From contig NZ_WIDQ01000003.1 of NCBI RefSeq assembly GCF_009495745.1, forward strand, positions 434,001 through 498,000: a stretch of 64,000 nt of DNA, in the 5' to 3' direction. The notes beneath the pieces were generated by a model, which did not search any database, had not been told where the DNA came from, and worked only from the letters and a program-made list of their open reading frames with translations. The translations under genes were made by a program, and so were the position numbers. Shown here piece after piece: positions 54,005 to 63,253 of the stretch. Each line of letters opens with the position of its first letter. The stretch's first letter is position 1. This DNA comes from Niveispirillum sp. SYP-B3756. GTDB lineage: Bacteria > Pseudomonadota > Alphaproteobacteria > Azospirillales > Azospirillaceae.

Positions 54005-55126
54005 TCAAATTAGACCTTCCCGCTCCAGCACAAGCCTTACCTCTTCAAATGAGGCAGAAATATTTCCCTTAGGGAACCTTATTTGACCTAAGCCCTGTAT
54101 ATTCGAAAATTCTTCACAACCCTCTTCCAGAAGAATAATAGATCTTGTAAATCCTAATCTACCTTGAAACAATCCCGCTTCATGTATAACGTTCATGCGC
54201 GCATGATTTTTACCGTCAGACATTTCATCTTCGGCAGTCATAATAAGAAAAGCGATTGACGCAGAATCAAGCATCTGAATCAATCGAGATATATTTGTAA
54301 CACCAGCAACTGGAACGCGATTAAATTCATCCCAAGGCAGTCCCACCCTATCTTTTATGAAATCTTTTAACTCCCTCCATAACATGGAGCGCCCATGACC
54401 AATAAACACATTCGTACCCTCTCTTTTTGAAGAAATGTTTCTATTATGTTTTCTTTCCAGATGCGAAGCAGCTCGTCTTGCGATGTCAGAAATATTTTTA
54501 CAAGCAGAGAAAATATATTCGATACGAGATACAATCGCGATAATTTCAATGTGAGGCGGTGTCAAATGCCCTTGAGATGCGGCCAGATAATCTCGAGTCA
54601 TCGTACTGCCTTTGGGCATCATTCTTTTTATTATATCATTTACACTAAAAATTTCTATTGAGTCCAAATCTCCCTTGAGGCGAGACAAAAAAGTATCAGG
54701 AGCGATATCAAGCTCAGATTCTAAAATAGATGCAATTCTATAGATAGATTCCTCAAAAGAACGAATCGCATCCTTCGCCAATGATTGAATTTCATCAAGA
54801 TTTGGATTTCCAGAGCACTGTTTAATATAATTAATTATAAAATCATATTGATATTCAACCCAATCACCGGTTGAGCCAAGCTCAGTAAATGACATGTCTT
54901 TTGCCCCCCACTCAGCGCTGAAATTTGCGCCAGCAGGAGTTGGCACTAGGTTTTCGTAATATATGCGAGAGTGATACCCCAACCAAGAACCCGAGAATGA
55001 TTTTGCGACTTTACTAGCACTTTCCTTCAAGGCTGAAAGTGGGGCTTTTACCCTAGGCGATCCACCTACTGATACCTGAAACTCCAACTGCCTCACAACC
55101 TCAAACAAATCTTCATGAATAGTCAT
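54005..55126 (-). CDS. TIR-like domain protein, candidate anti-phage effector
   Basis: 373 residues. Residues about 1-235 form a helical domain with no recognisable family. Residues about 238-372 match the TIR-like domain of predicted nucleotide-binding proteins and CAP12/Pycsar effectors: NVFIGHGRSMLWRELKDFI, AFLIMTAEDEMSDGKNHARMNVIHEAGLFQGRLGFTRSIILLEEG. Glu316 in NVIHEAGLFQG is the likely catalytic Glu. Such domains hydrolyse NAD+ to abort infection. The gene is far more AT-rich than both neighbours, indicating recent acquisition. No cyclase or partner gene is next to it. Confidence 0.78.
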   Translation of the reverse strand: MTIHEDLFEVVRQLEFQVSVGGSPRVKAPLSALKESASKVAKSFSGSWLGYHSRIYYENLVPTPAGANFSAEWGAKDMSFTELGSTGDWVEYQYDFIINYIKQCSGNPNLDEIQSLAKDAIRSFEESIYRIASILESELDIAPDTFLSRLKGDLDSIEIFSVNDIIKRMMPKGSTMTRDYLAASQGHLTPPHIEIIAIVSRIEYIFSACKNISDIARRAASHLERKHNRNISSKREGTNVFIGHGRSMLWRELKDFIKDRVGLPWDEFNRVPVAGVTNISRLIQMLDSASIAFLIMTAEDEMSDGKNHARMNVIHEAGLFQGRLGFTRSIILLEEGCEEFSNIQGLGQIRFPKGNISASFEEVRLVLEREGLI

Positions 55127-55222
55127 TTTTACCTCAGGCGCAGGCGTATTAATATCTATGGATAGGATAAATAAAATAGCTTCTTATTCAATCCGAAAAG
55201 GATGGATACAATTGAATTATCT

Positions 55223-55462
55223 CTAATTGCCCCTCACCAACCGCACTCCCTCCCCTTTATCACCAGCCGCCGGGATGAACTCGATCCCGGCAGCTTCCAG
55301 GGTGCGCCAGAGTTTCAGGTAAACATCCACGCGCACGGCCACACCCCGTTCAAGCCGTTGAACGGTGTTCCCTGACACGACGGCCCGATCCGCCAATTCC
55401 TGCTGTGTCCAGCCCAGGAGAGAGCGTGCGGCCCTTATCTGACGCGGTGATATTCCAGCCAT
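55223..55462 (-). CDS. XRE-family transcriptional regulator
   Basis: 79 residues from the ATG at 55462 (MAGISPRQIRAARSLLGWTQQELADRAVVSGNTVQRLERGVAVRVDVYLKLWRTLEAAGIEFIPAAG). It has a Cro/CI helix-turn-helix at about 5-60 and an IEFIP ending typical of small regulators. It lies upstream of the TIR-like gene on the same strand, 96 bp away, and may regulate it. Its base composition is like the host chromosome, so the two need not share a history. Confidence 0.88.
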   Translation of the reverse strand: MAGISPRQIRAARSLLGWTQQELADRAVVSGNTVQRLERGVAVRVDVYLKLWRTLEAAGIEFIPAAGDKGEGVRLVRGN

Positions 55463-55585
55463 GCTGACAGCCCACCCTGTCCGGTGGGCGCCGTCTATTT
55501 CGGGGTTTATAAAATCTGTTACTGATGTAAAATACATCAGTAACGGCAGATATATGACCATTCAGCGGGATAAGGCAGCAGTCCC

Positions 55586-56034
55586 ATGAACGAATCAAGC
55601 CTCTCCCCTGAGGCGCATTTGCGTCAGGCGTGCCTTGGGAATCCGGATTTGGGGCAGCTACAGCTTGCCCCGGCCCACGATATGGTCGCCGGCTGGCGCA
55701 GGGGCTGGGCGGGCTGCCTTGCTGGGAAAGCCTGATGGCGGAACTCTGGACCGCCGGTTACCTGCCCCATCTTTTCCGGTTGGCCCTGGCCCCGGCGCAG
55801 TTCCGGATGCTCTGCCCCCTGGCGGCGTATTTTCTGAAAATGCCCTGGCTGACGGACAGTCTGGGCGGGCCTTTTCCCCTGTCCGGCGGTACGCCGGCGC
55901 GCGACTGGCTGCTCTCCATCACCGCCGCCCCCTGGTCCACCACGGCCCAGGCCACGCGGATCGGGGATATTGAACTGGTCTGCCTGCCGCTTCAGGGGCC
56001 GGAACTCGCCGGCGGGGTGTTCCGTTGCCCATAG
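55586..56034 (+). pseudogene. Hypothetical ORF pair, possibly frameshifted gene
   Basis: The frame starting at 55586 (MNESSLSPEAHLRQACLGNPDLGQLQLAPAHDM) ends at 55735. A second frame (LAQGLGGLPCWESLMAELWTAGYLPHLFRLALAPAQ... to 56034) continues in better coding style. They would join by a single-base shift near 55700-55715, in a G-rich run. No family is recognised. It could be an independent short gene starting at 55630 or 55738, or a decayed one. Confidence 0.35.
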
Positions 56035-56146
56035 TGCGCAACCGTAACGCCAGACACATCGCGCCCTGTGCAGAAGCGATTCCCCCTTCAAGGGATGGGG
56101 GATGGGGGACAGAGGGCAACGACAATGCGACGACCCGGACGCAACG

Positions 56147-56392
56147 TTACTCACGCATCAGCGCCCGCCAATCGATCCAGCCATAGTAGCTGGTGGCCCA
56201 GGCAGCCAGCACCAGCAGGGCGGAGATGATGCTGGTCCAGATAAATTTCTTGATTAACAGAGGGTTGGCGGGGGCACCGGGCTGGTGCCCCACCTGTTCA
56301 GCCGCCTCGCGTTTCACGCCGAACGGCAGCACGGCGAACAAAACCGTCCACCAGACTGTGAAATAGATCGCCGCCCAGGTCGCCCAGCCCAT
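56147..56392 (-). CDS. DUF1467 family membrane protein
   Basis: 81 residues with two membrane helices: GWATWAAIYFTVWWTVLFAVLPFGV, then PLLIKKFIWTSIISALLVLAAWATSYYGWI. GVKREAAEQVGHQPGAPANPLL is the DUF1467 core. The function is unknown. It is downstream of mce in the conserved rnj-mce-DUF1467 alphaproteobacterial block. Confidence 0.9.
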   Translation of the reverse strand: MGWATWAAIYFTVWWTVLFAVLPFGVKREAAEQVGHQPGAPANPLLIKKFIWTSIISALLVLAAWATSYYGWIDWRALMRE

Positions 56393-56404
56393 GATGTGCT
56401 CCCG

Positions 56405-56809
56405 TCAAACCTTCTCGATTTCAACCAAGGTGCCGTAAAGATCCTTGGGATGCAGGAACAGAACCGGCTTGCCATGGGCGCCGATCTTCGGTTCCCCATC
56501 CCCCAGCACACGCAGCCCGTCGGCCTTCAGCTTGTCCCGGGCAGCCAGAATATCCTCCACCTCGTAACAGACATGGTGAATACCACCGGACGGGTTGCTG
56601 GCCAGGAACTTGGCGATCGGGCTGCCCTCCCCGAACGGGTGCAGCAGTTCGATCTTGGTGTTGGGTAATTCCACGAACACCGTGGTCACGCCATGGTCGG
56701 GCAGGTCCAGCGCCGCACTGACCTTGGCCCCCAGCGTATCCCGATAAGTTGCGGTAGCCGCCGCCAGATCAGGCACCACGATGGCGACATGGTTCAAACG
56801 ACCGATCAT
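56405..56809 (-). CDS. mce: Methylmalonyl-CoA epimerase
   Basis: 134 residues. It has the vicinal oxygen chelate fold: MIGRLNHVAIVVPDLAAATATYRDTLGAKVS, GGIHHVCYEVEDI and the C-terminal KPVLFLHPKDLYGTLVEIE. It interconverts (R)- and (S)-methylmalonyl-CoA in propionate metabolism. It lies between rnj and the DUF1467 gene on the same strand. Confidence 0.94.
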   Translation of the reverse strand: MIGRLNHVAIVVPDLAAATATYRDTLGAKVSAALDLPDHGVTTVFVELPNTKIELLHPFGEGSPIAKFLASNPSGGIHHVCYEVEDILAARDKLKADGLRVLGDGEPKIGAHGKPVLFLHPKDLYGTLVEIEKV

Positions 56810-56903
56810 TTCTTCCCCCTGTTCATTATTTTATCGACAGATAAACATAAGGGTCGGGCACCGAAAGCCCCGGCCCTTGCGACATGGTGGCGCGCACGGG
56901 AAA

Positions 56904-58589
56904 CTAAATACGAACCAGATGGATTTCCGTCATCGGCTTGCGGCCCTGCATCGCGGAGAAATTACGCCGTACCGCCACCCGTGCGGCCTCCTTCACGGAG
57001 GAATCCTCAAGCCTTGCGGTACGCGACAACTGGTCCACCGCCCCCCGGATGCGGCTGATCAAATCCGTCATCTCCTCCTCATACTCATCCTCTTCCAGCA
57101 GCCCCATGATGGAGACTTTGGGATCGGCCAGAAGGTCGCCACGCGGCGTCATCACCAGCGTTACCACCACCGCCCCGCTCTGCGCCATGCGGGTGCGGCC
57201 GCGCAGCGCGTGATTATTCATCGGAACGATGCGCTTGCCATCAATGCAAAGCCGGCCGGCATGGACATGTCCCACCAGCGCCGCCGGTCCGGGGGCCAAC
57301 CGGATTGCCCCGCCATCCTCCGGTATCAGCACCTCCGGCACCTGACAACCGCGCGCCAATTCGGCATGGGCGGCCAGATGGCGGCCTTCCCCATGCACCG
57401 GCACGGCGACCTTGGGGCGGACCCATTGATACATCTGCACCAGCTCTTCGCGCGCCGGATGGCCGGAGACATGCACGAAGGCATCATCGGCCGTGATGAT
57501 CTTGATGCCCCGCCGCAGCAGGCCGTTCTGGATCTTGCCGATTGACTTCTCATTGCCGGGAATTTCACGGGCAGAGAAGATCACCACGTCACCGCGTTCC
57601 AGCGTCACATCCGGGTGTTCGCCCGTCGCCATACGCGACAGGGCAGCGCGGGGCTCACCCTGGCTGCCGGTGCAGATCAACAGCACCTTTTCGCGCGGCA
57701 GGAAGCCCGCTTCCTTTTCTGTCAGGAAGGGCGGCAGATCGGTCAGGTAGCCATTCTCGCGCGCTGCGTCATTGATGCGCCAGAGGGAGCGGCCCACCAG
57801 CGCCACCTGCCGGTCATGCGCATGGGCCGCCTGGGTGATTGAATGGAGCCGCGCCACGTTGCTCGCAAAGCAGGTGACGGCGATCCGCGTATCCTTATAC
57901 TGGCCGAACAGGTCCATGAAGCTGTCACGGACTTCTGATTCGGAACCGGAACGACCGGGCACCAGCGCATTAGTGCTGTCGCACACCATAGCGGTGACGC
58001 CTTCCCGGCCCAGATTCTGCAGCGCCGTCTCATTCGACAGCAGGCCGATCACCGGATCGGGGTCCAGCTTCCAGTCACCCGTATGCAGCACCGTACCCGC
58101 CGGCGTACGAATTACAACGGCGTTCGGTTCGGGGATGGAGTGGGTCAGGCTGATCAGTTCGATATCGAAAGGACCAATATGGGCGCGGCCGCCAAGGGGC
58201 AGCGCGTGGATCGGCACCTTGTTCTGCAGCCCCTTTTCCGTCAGCTTCGCCTTCAAGAAGCTGGCTGCAAAGGGCGTGCACCAGACCGGGACGCGCAAAT
58301 CCTCCCACAGATAGGGAATGGCGCCCAGATGATCCTCATGCGCGTGCGTCACCAGGATGCCGGCCAGATCGCCCAGCCGCTCCTCGATAAAGCTGGTATC
58401 GGGCAAAATAATCTCGATACCGGGTGTCGTTTCGTCAGCGAAACTGACCCCAAGATCAACCATCAGCCACTTGCCGGCGTGATGGTAGAGGTTGAGATTC
58501 ATGCCGATTTCGCCGGAACCGCCTAGCGGCAGGAAATACAGGGCGGCGGGATCGAAATCCTCAGTCGTCAAATGTTTGCTATCGCTCAT
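56904..58589 (-). CDS. rnj: Ribonuclease J
   Basis: 561 residues. The beta-lactamase fold has the THAHEDHLGAIPYLW zinc motif, FDIELISLTHSIPEPNAVVIRTPAGTVLHTGDWKLDPDP and the beta-CASP domain with RIAVTCFASNVARL and the late SGHPAREELVQM block. It is a 5'-3' exo- and endoribonuclease for mRNA turnover and rRNA maturation. It overlaps coaX by 4 bp. Confidence 0.94.
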   Translation of the reverse strand: MSDSKHLTTEDFDPAALYFLPLGGSGEIGMNLNLYHHAGKWLMVDLGVSFADETTPGIEIILPDTSFIEERLGDLAGILVTHAHEDHLGAIPYLWEDLRVPVWCTPFAASFLKAKLTEKGLQNKVPIHALPLGGRAHIGPFDIELISLTHSIPEPNAVVIRTPAGTVLHTGDWKLDPDPVIGLLSNETALQNLGREGVTAMVCDSTNALVPGRSGSESEVRDSFMDLFGQYKDTRIAVTCFASNVARLHSITQAAHAHDRQVALVGRSLWRINDAARENGYLTDLPPFLTEKEAGFLPREKVLLICTGSQGEPRAALSRMATGEHPDVTLERGDVVIFSAREIPGNEKSIGKIQNGLLRRGIKIITADDAFVHVSGHPAREELVQMYQWVRPKVAVPVHGEGRHLAAHAELARGCQVPEVLIPEDGGAIRLAPGPAALVGHVHAGRLCIDGKRIVPMNNHALRGRTRMAQSGAVVVTLVMTPRGDLLADPKVSIMGLLEEDEYEEEMTDLISRIRGAVDQLSRTARLEDSSVKEAARVAVRRNFSAMQGRKPMTEIHLVRI

Positions 58590-59389
58590 TCGGTCCTGTT
58601 TTCAGTCCGGGGGCTGTTGCGTTCGTGGATCAACCGGAGACCCCGCAACGTCAGGTCTCCATCAATATGGTGGATCAGGTTGCTTTCCTCGGCGAACAGG
58701 CGCACCAGGCCGCCCGTGCCAATGACCGTCACCTTGCGCGAACCGTCGGGTGACAGTTCGGCGATAATCCGTTTCAAAATCCCTTCGATCAGGCCGGTAT
58801 AACCCCAGAACATGCCGGATTGCATGGCCCCCACCGTGCCGCGCCCGATGGCGCTGGCGGGTCGCAGGATATCCACCTTGGGCAATTGGGCGGCCACCTT
58901 ATGCAGGGCATCCAGGGAAAGCGCCGGGCCGGGTGCTATGACACCGCCCAGAAACCCACCTGTCTCATCCACCACGTCAAAGGTGGTACCGGTGCCGATA
59001 TCGATCACCACCAGCGGTACTGGATAGGAGGCACGGGCGGATATGGCATTGACCAACCGGTCGGCCCCCGCTTCGCGCGGATTATCCAGCTTGATCTCAA
59101 TCCCCAGATCGACGCGCGGATCGCCCACCCGCTTCGGTTCGCAACCGAAATGTTCTTCGCATAGCTTGGTCAGGGCGTAGGTCTGGGCGGGTACCACAGA
59201 CGACAGAATGGCATCGGTAATATCAGCAGGCTTCAGGCCCTTCATCGCCATCAGGCTGATCAACCAGACGGCATATTCATCGGCAGTACGCTGGCTGTTG
59301 GTAGAGATGCGCCAATGGCCCCGGATCGCCGCACCCTCGAACACAGCGAAGACCACATTGGTGTTACCGGCATCAATGGCCAACAGCAT
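58586..59389 (-). CDS. coaX: Type III pantothenate kinase
   Basis: 267 residues. MLLAIDAGNTNVVFAVFEG is the ATP-binding opening. DPRVDLGIEIKLDNPREAGADRLVNAISA and LVVIDIGTGTTFDVVDETGGFLGGVIAPG carry the catalytic Asp. It makes phosphopantothenate, the first step of CoA synthesis. It lies between birA and rnj; the stop overlaps the rnj start. Confidence 0.95.
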   Translation of the reverse strand: MLLAIDAGNTNVVFAVFEGAAIRGHWRISTNSQRTADEYAVWLISLMAMKGLKPADITDAILSSVVPAQTYALTKLCEEHFGCEPKRVGDPRVDLGIEIKLDNPREAGADRLVNAISARASYPVPLVVIDIGTGTTFDVVDETGGFLGGVIAPGPALSLDALHKVAAQLPKVDILRPASAIGRGTVGAMQSGMFWGYTGLIEGILKRIIAELSPDGSRKVTVIGTGGLVRLFAEESNLIHHIDGDLTLRGLRLIHERNSPRTENRTE

Positions 59390-59394
59390 CGGCC

Positions 59395-60180
59395 CTACCC
59401 TTCCCTACCAAAAAAGACGTCACCCGCCGTAATACGCCGAATGCACCCATCACAATCAACCAGCAGAGCGCCATCCATATCAAGATCAAGCAATATGCCG
59501 GAGAAATTTTCATGCGCCAACCGCACCGTGACCGGTGCCCCCAACCCCTGCGCCGCGTTCAACCACGCGGCGCGGATGGGAGCGAAGCCCTGGCGCAGCA
59601 GACGCTGATACCATCGTTCAAAATGGCGGCTGTAATGGGCCAGGACAAGACGCGGGGTGATATCACCCACCGCACCCACCGCCCTTAAGCAGGTAGCGGG
59701 ATAGGGCGTGTCATCCGGAAAGGCTGACACATTGATGCCAGTACCCAGCACCAACCAATCGACCAATCCTGTCGGGCCGGGCTCTGACTCCAGCAGAATG
59801 CCAGAAATCTTTGCACCGCCGACCAATACGTCATTGGGCCATTTCAATGTTGGGCGTGCCGGTGTCAGCTCAGCCACCGTCTCCGCCACAGCCAAGGCCG
59901 CCACGAAGGAGAGCAGCGCCGCATCGGCTGGCGGCAAGGTCGGCCGCAAGATCAGGGAGCAGGCAAGGTTCCCCTCCGGCGAATTCCAGACGCGGCCCCG
60001 GCGGCCCCGCCCACCCGTCTGTTGGTGGGCGAAGATCAGGGTGCCTTCCGGCGCACCCTGACGCGCCATCTCCTTGGCCTCGTCATTGGTACTGCCGCAG
60101 TTTTCCAACTCCACCAAATAAAAGAACGCGGGCAGCTGGGCTGCCCGCGTTGCTTCATTCATCTCTTCAGACTGGTTCAT
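59395..60180 (-). CDS. birA: Biotin--[acetyl-CoA-carboxylase] ligase
   Basis: 261 residues from the ATG at 60180 (MNQSEEMNEATRAAQLPAFFYLVELENCGSTNDEAKEMARQGAPEG). ATP/biotin-binding motifs are TGGRGRRGRVWNSPEGNL, KWPNDVLVGGAKISGILLES and LGTGINVSAFP. It lacks the N-terminal DNA-binding domain of E. coli BirA, so it is a monofunctional ligase. Immediately downstream of nuoN, as usual in alphaproteobacteria. Confidence 0.93.
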   Translation of the reverse strand: MNQSEEMNEATRAAQLPAFFYLVELENCGSTNDEAKEMARQGAPEGTLIFAHQQTGGRGRRGRVWNSPEGNLACSLILRPTLPPADAALLSFVAALAVAETVAELTPARPTLKWPNDVLVGGAKISGILLESEPGPTGLVDWLVLGTGINVSAFPDDTPYPATCLRAVGAVGDITPRLVLAHYSRHFERWYQRLLRQGFAPIRAAWLNAAQGLGAPVTVRLAHENFSGILLDLDMDGALLVDCDGCIRRITAGDVFFGREG

Positions 60181-60190
60181 GCCGATGCCG

Positions 60191-61639
60191 TCAACGGGCA
60201 CCGAACAGAGAAGCTGCCGCGGCCGCTGCACCGGAGGTGATCGGCGCCAGGAAGAAGATATAGACCGGGAACACGAACAGGGCCGCCCCCGTGGCCACCG
60301 CACCCGTCAACAGGGCCGGCCGGTCGAGCTGTTCCGTCACATCATCAAAATACATCACCTTGATGACGCGCAGATAATAGTAGCAGCTAATGCCCGACGC
60401 GATAACGCCGATGATAGCCAGACCGTAAAGCTGGGACTGGATGGCCGGCAGGAACACCGCCCACTTGCCCCAGAAACCAGCCGCCGGCGGCACGCCAGCC
60501 AGGGACCACATGAACACCGCCATGGCAAAGGCCAGCAGCGGGTGGGTCTTGGACAGGCCAGCCAGATCAGCAACCTCCTCCACCGCACGGCCATTCTGCC
60601 GCATGGACAGGATGATGGCGAACACACCGACATTCATGGCGAGATAGATCGCCAGATAAATCAGCACGCCGCGCACGCCTTCCTGGCTACCAGCCGAAAG
60701 ACCAACCAGCGCGTAACCAATATGACCGATGGAGCTGTAGGCCATCAGACGCTTGATGTTCTTCTGCTGAATGGCCCCCAGCGAACCGACGATCATTGAG
60801 GCAGCCGCACAGAACCAGATCACCTGATGCCACTGCGCCGTCAGATCGCCGAAGGGGCCGACCAGAACGCGGATGAACAGGCTCATCGCCGCCACCTTCG
60901 GTGCCACGGCAAAGAAGGAGGTAACCGACGTGGGGGCACCTTCATAGACGTCCGGCGTCCACATATGGAACGGCACGGCGGAAATCTTGAAGGCTAGACC
61001 CGCGGACACGAACACCATCCCGACGATCACACCCAGCGAGGGGGTGCCGGTCAGCACCTCAGCCAAGCGCTCAAAGCTGACGCTGCCGGTGAAGCCATAG
61101 ATCAGGCTGGAACCGTAGAGCAGAAGACCGGAGGACAGCGCGCCCAGCACAAAATACTTCAGGCCGGCTTCCGAGGACTTGACCGTGTCGCGCTTGAAGG
61201 CGGCCAGCACGTAGAGTGCCAACGACTGCAGTTCCAACCCGATATAGAGCGAAATCAGGTTGTTGGCAGACACCATGCCCATCATGCCGAGCGTCGCCAG
61301 GACGGCCAAGACCGGATATTCGAAACGGGCAACCCGCTCCTTTTCCAGATAATTGATCGACAGAATGATCGACAGGCCGGAAGCCGTCAGGATCAGCAGC
61401 TTGGCGAACACCGCGAACGGGTCGGTGACAAACAGACCGTTGAAGGTAACGACGCGACCGGTCAGCCCCACACCGGTGACGGCCAGGAAGCCGGCACCGA
61501 TCAGGGAGGCCACGGCCAGCCAGGAGACCAGACGCAGGGAGCCTTCACCCCGGAAGACGCCGATCAACAGCAGCGCCATGGCGGCAACGGCCAGAAAGAT
61601 CTCCGGCAAGGCAGGGATCAGGTCGGGAAAGGTTGCCAT
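60191..61639 (-). CDS. nuoN: NADH-quinone oxidoreductase subunit N
   Basis: 482 residues with about 14 membrane helices. Antiporter-like family features include [58 protein letters not shown] and [35 protein letters not shown]. It is one of three proton-pumping antiporter-like subunits of respiratory complex I. It lies 3 bp from nuoM. Confidence 0.96.
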   Translation of the reverse strand: MATFPDLIPALPEIFLAVAAMALLLIGVFRGEGSLRLVSWLAVASLIGAGFLAVTGVGLTGRVVTFNGLFVTDPFAVFAKLLILTASGLSIILSINYLEKERVARFEYPVLAVLATLGMMGMVSANNLISLYIGLELQSLALYVLAAFKRDTVKSSEAGLKYFVLGALSSGLLLYGSSLIYGFTGSVSFERLAEVLTGTPSLGVIVGMVFVSAGLAFKISAVPFHMWTPDVYEGAPTSVTSFFAVAPKVAAMSLFIRVLVGPFGDLTAQWHQVIWFCAAASMIVGSLGAIQQKNIKRLMAYSSIGHIGYALVGLSAGSQEGVRGVLIYLAIYLAMNVGVFAIILSMRQNGRAVEEVADLAGLSKTHPLLAFAMAVFMWSLAGVPPAAGFWGKWAVFLPAIQSQLYGLAIIGVIASGISCYYYLRVIKVMYFDDVTEQLDRPALLTGAVATGAALFVFPVYIFFLAPITSGAAAAAASLFGAR

Positions 61640-61642
61640 GGC

Positions 61643-63235
61643 TCAGTTCTCGCTCGCCTTGTCGGCCACCGGCTGCCCTTGGGCGGCAGTCGACGCGGTC
61701 TCTTGGGTGACGTGTGCGGTCTGGGTCGGCTGGGCTTCGATCAGCCCGGCCGAACGCAGGGACGCCTGATGATCCGCCAGGATCTTCTCCAGCGTCGGAT
61801 TATAGACATTCTGGAAGCTGGCCGGATAGACGCCCATGATGATCACAATGGCGACCAGCGGGGCGAAGAAGCTGACTTCCTTCCAGTTCAGATCCTGCAT
61901 CGCCTTGACTTCCGGCTTGTCCAGCTTGCCGAAGAACAGCTTGCGGAACAACAGCAGCATATAGGCGGCACCCAGAACCAGACCGGTGGCGGAGAACAGG
62001 CCGACCCAGGTATTCGCCTCAAACGCCCCCAGCATGGTCAGGAACTCACCGACGAAGCCAGAGGTGCCCGGCAGACCGACCGAGGCGAACATGAAGATCG
62101 CAAACACCACCGCATAGCGCGGCATGTTCTTGGCCATGCCGCCATAGGCAGCCATCTCGCGGGTATGCAGGCGGTTATAGGCCACACCGATGCAGAGGAA
62201 CAGCGCGGCCGACACGAAGGTGTGGCTCAGCATCTGGAACATCGCACCGTCCAGACCCTGCTGGTTCATGGTGAAGATGCCCATGGACACGTAACCCATA
62301 TGGGCCACGGAGCTGTAGGCGATCATCTTCTTCATGTCGCTCTGCGCCAGCGCCACCAGTGAGGTGTAGATGATAGCGCCGATGGACATCACGAAGACCA
62401 GATTCTGGAAGTAGAAGCTGGCTTCCGGCAGCATCTGGATATTGGCCCGGATCAGACCATAGCCACCCATCTTCAGCATCACGCCGGCCAGCATCACCGA
62501 CCCGGCGGTCGGCGCTTCGACGTGGGCGAACGGCAACCAGGTATGGGCCGGCCAGATCGGCGTCTTCACCGCAAAGGCGATGAAGAAGGCCAGCCACAGC
62601 CAGATCTGCATGTTGGAGCTGAACGGGTAGTCCACCATCACACGCATATCCATGGTGCCGGCGGTCAGATACATGGCCAGGATGGCCAGCAGCATCAGCA
62701 CCGAACCCACGAACGTGTAGATGAAGAACTTGTAGGAGGCATAGACGCGGTTGGGACCACCCCAGATACCGATCATCAGGAACATCGGCAGCAGCACCCC
62801 TTCGAAGAAGAAGTAGAACAGCACGAAGTCCAGCGCGGTGAACATGCCAACCAGCATGGTTTCCAGAACCAGCAGGGCGATCATGAATTCCTTGACGCGC
62901 TTTTCAACCGCATCCCAGGAGGCCACCACACAGATCGGCGTCAGCAAGGTGGAGGCCAGGACGAACCAGACCGACACCCCGTCAATGCCCTTAATATAGG
63001 CAATGTTGAAGGCCGGCAGCCATTGCACCTCCTCCACGAGCTGGAAGCCCGGATTGGAAGGGTCGAAGCCGGTCAGGATGAACAGCGAAACAACGAAGGT
63101 GATGATCGACGTCCACAGCGCCACACTTTTGGCGTTGCGCGCGACATTCTGCTCCTCACCCCGAATCAGCAGAATGAACAACGCGCCGACAAGGGGCAGG
63201 AACGTCGTCAGCGAAAGGATCGGCACATCGGCCAT
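61643..63235 (-). CDS. nuoM: NADH-quinone oxidoreductase subunit M
   Basis: 530 residues with about 14 membrane helices. LMIGIWGGPNRVYASYKFFIYTFVGSVLMLLAILAMYL and FAVKTPIWPAHTWLPFAHVEAPTAGSVMLAGVMLKMGGYGLIR are the NuoM core with pumping Glu/Lys residues. The C-terminal Gln/Ala-rich tail is an alphaproteobacterial extension. It lies 18 bp after nuoL. Confidence 0.96.
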   Translation of the reverse strand: MADVPILSLTTFLPLVGALFILLIRGEEQNVARNAKSVALWTSIITFVVSLFILTGFDPSNPGFQLVEEVQWLPAFNIAYIKGIDGVSVWFVLASTLLTPICVVASWDAVEKRVKEFMIALLVLETMLVGMFTALDFVLFYFFFEGVLLPMFLMIGIWGGPNRVYASYKFFIYTFVGSVLMLLAILAMYLTAGTMDMRVMVDYPFSSNMQIWLWLAFFIAFAVKTPIWPAHTWLPFAHVEAPTAGSVMLAGVMLKMGGYGLIRANIQMLPEASFYFQNLVFVMSIGAIIYTSLVALAQSDMKKMIAYSSVAHMGYVSMGIFTMNQQGLDGAMFQMLSHTFVSAALFLCIGVAYNRLHTREMAAYGGMAKNMPRYAVVFAIFMFASVGLPGTSGFVGEFLTMLGAFEANTWVGLFSATGLVLGAAYMLLLFRKLFFGKLDKPEVKAMQDLNWKEVSFFAPLVAIVIIMGVYPASFQNVYNPTLEKILADHQASLRSAGLIEAQPTQTAHVTQETASTAAQGQPVADKASEN

Positions 63236-63253
63236 TTCGAAAGACTCCCTACC

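Noticed and set aside
55624-56154. A 176-residue minus-strand frame
   Set aside because: It overlaps the better plus-strand frame, shows no ribosome site and has Pro/Arg-rich low-complexity translation.
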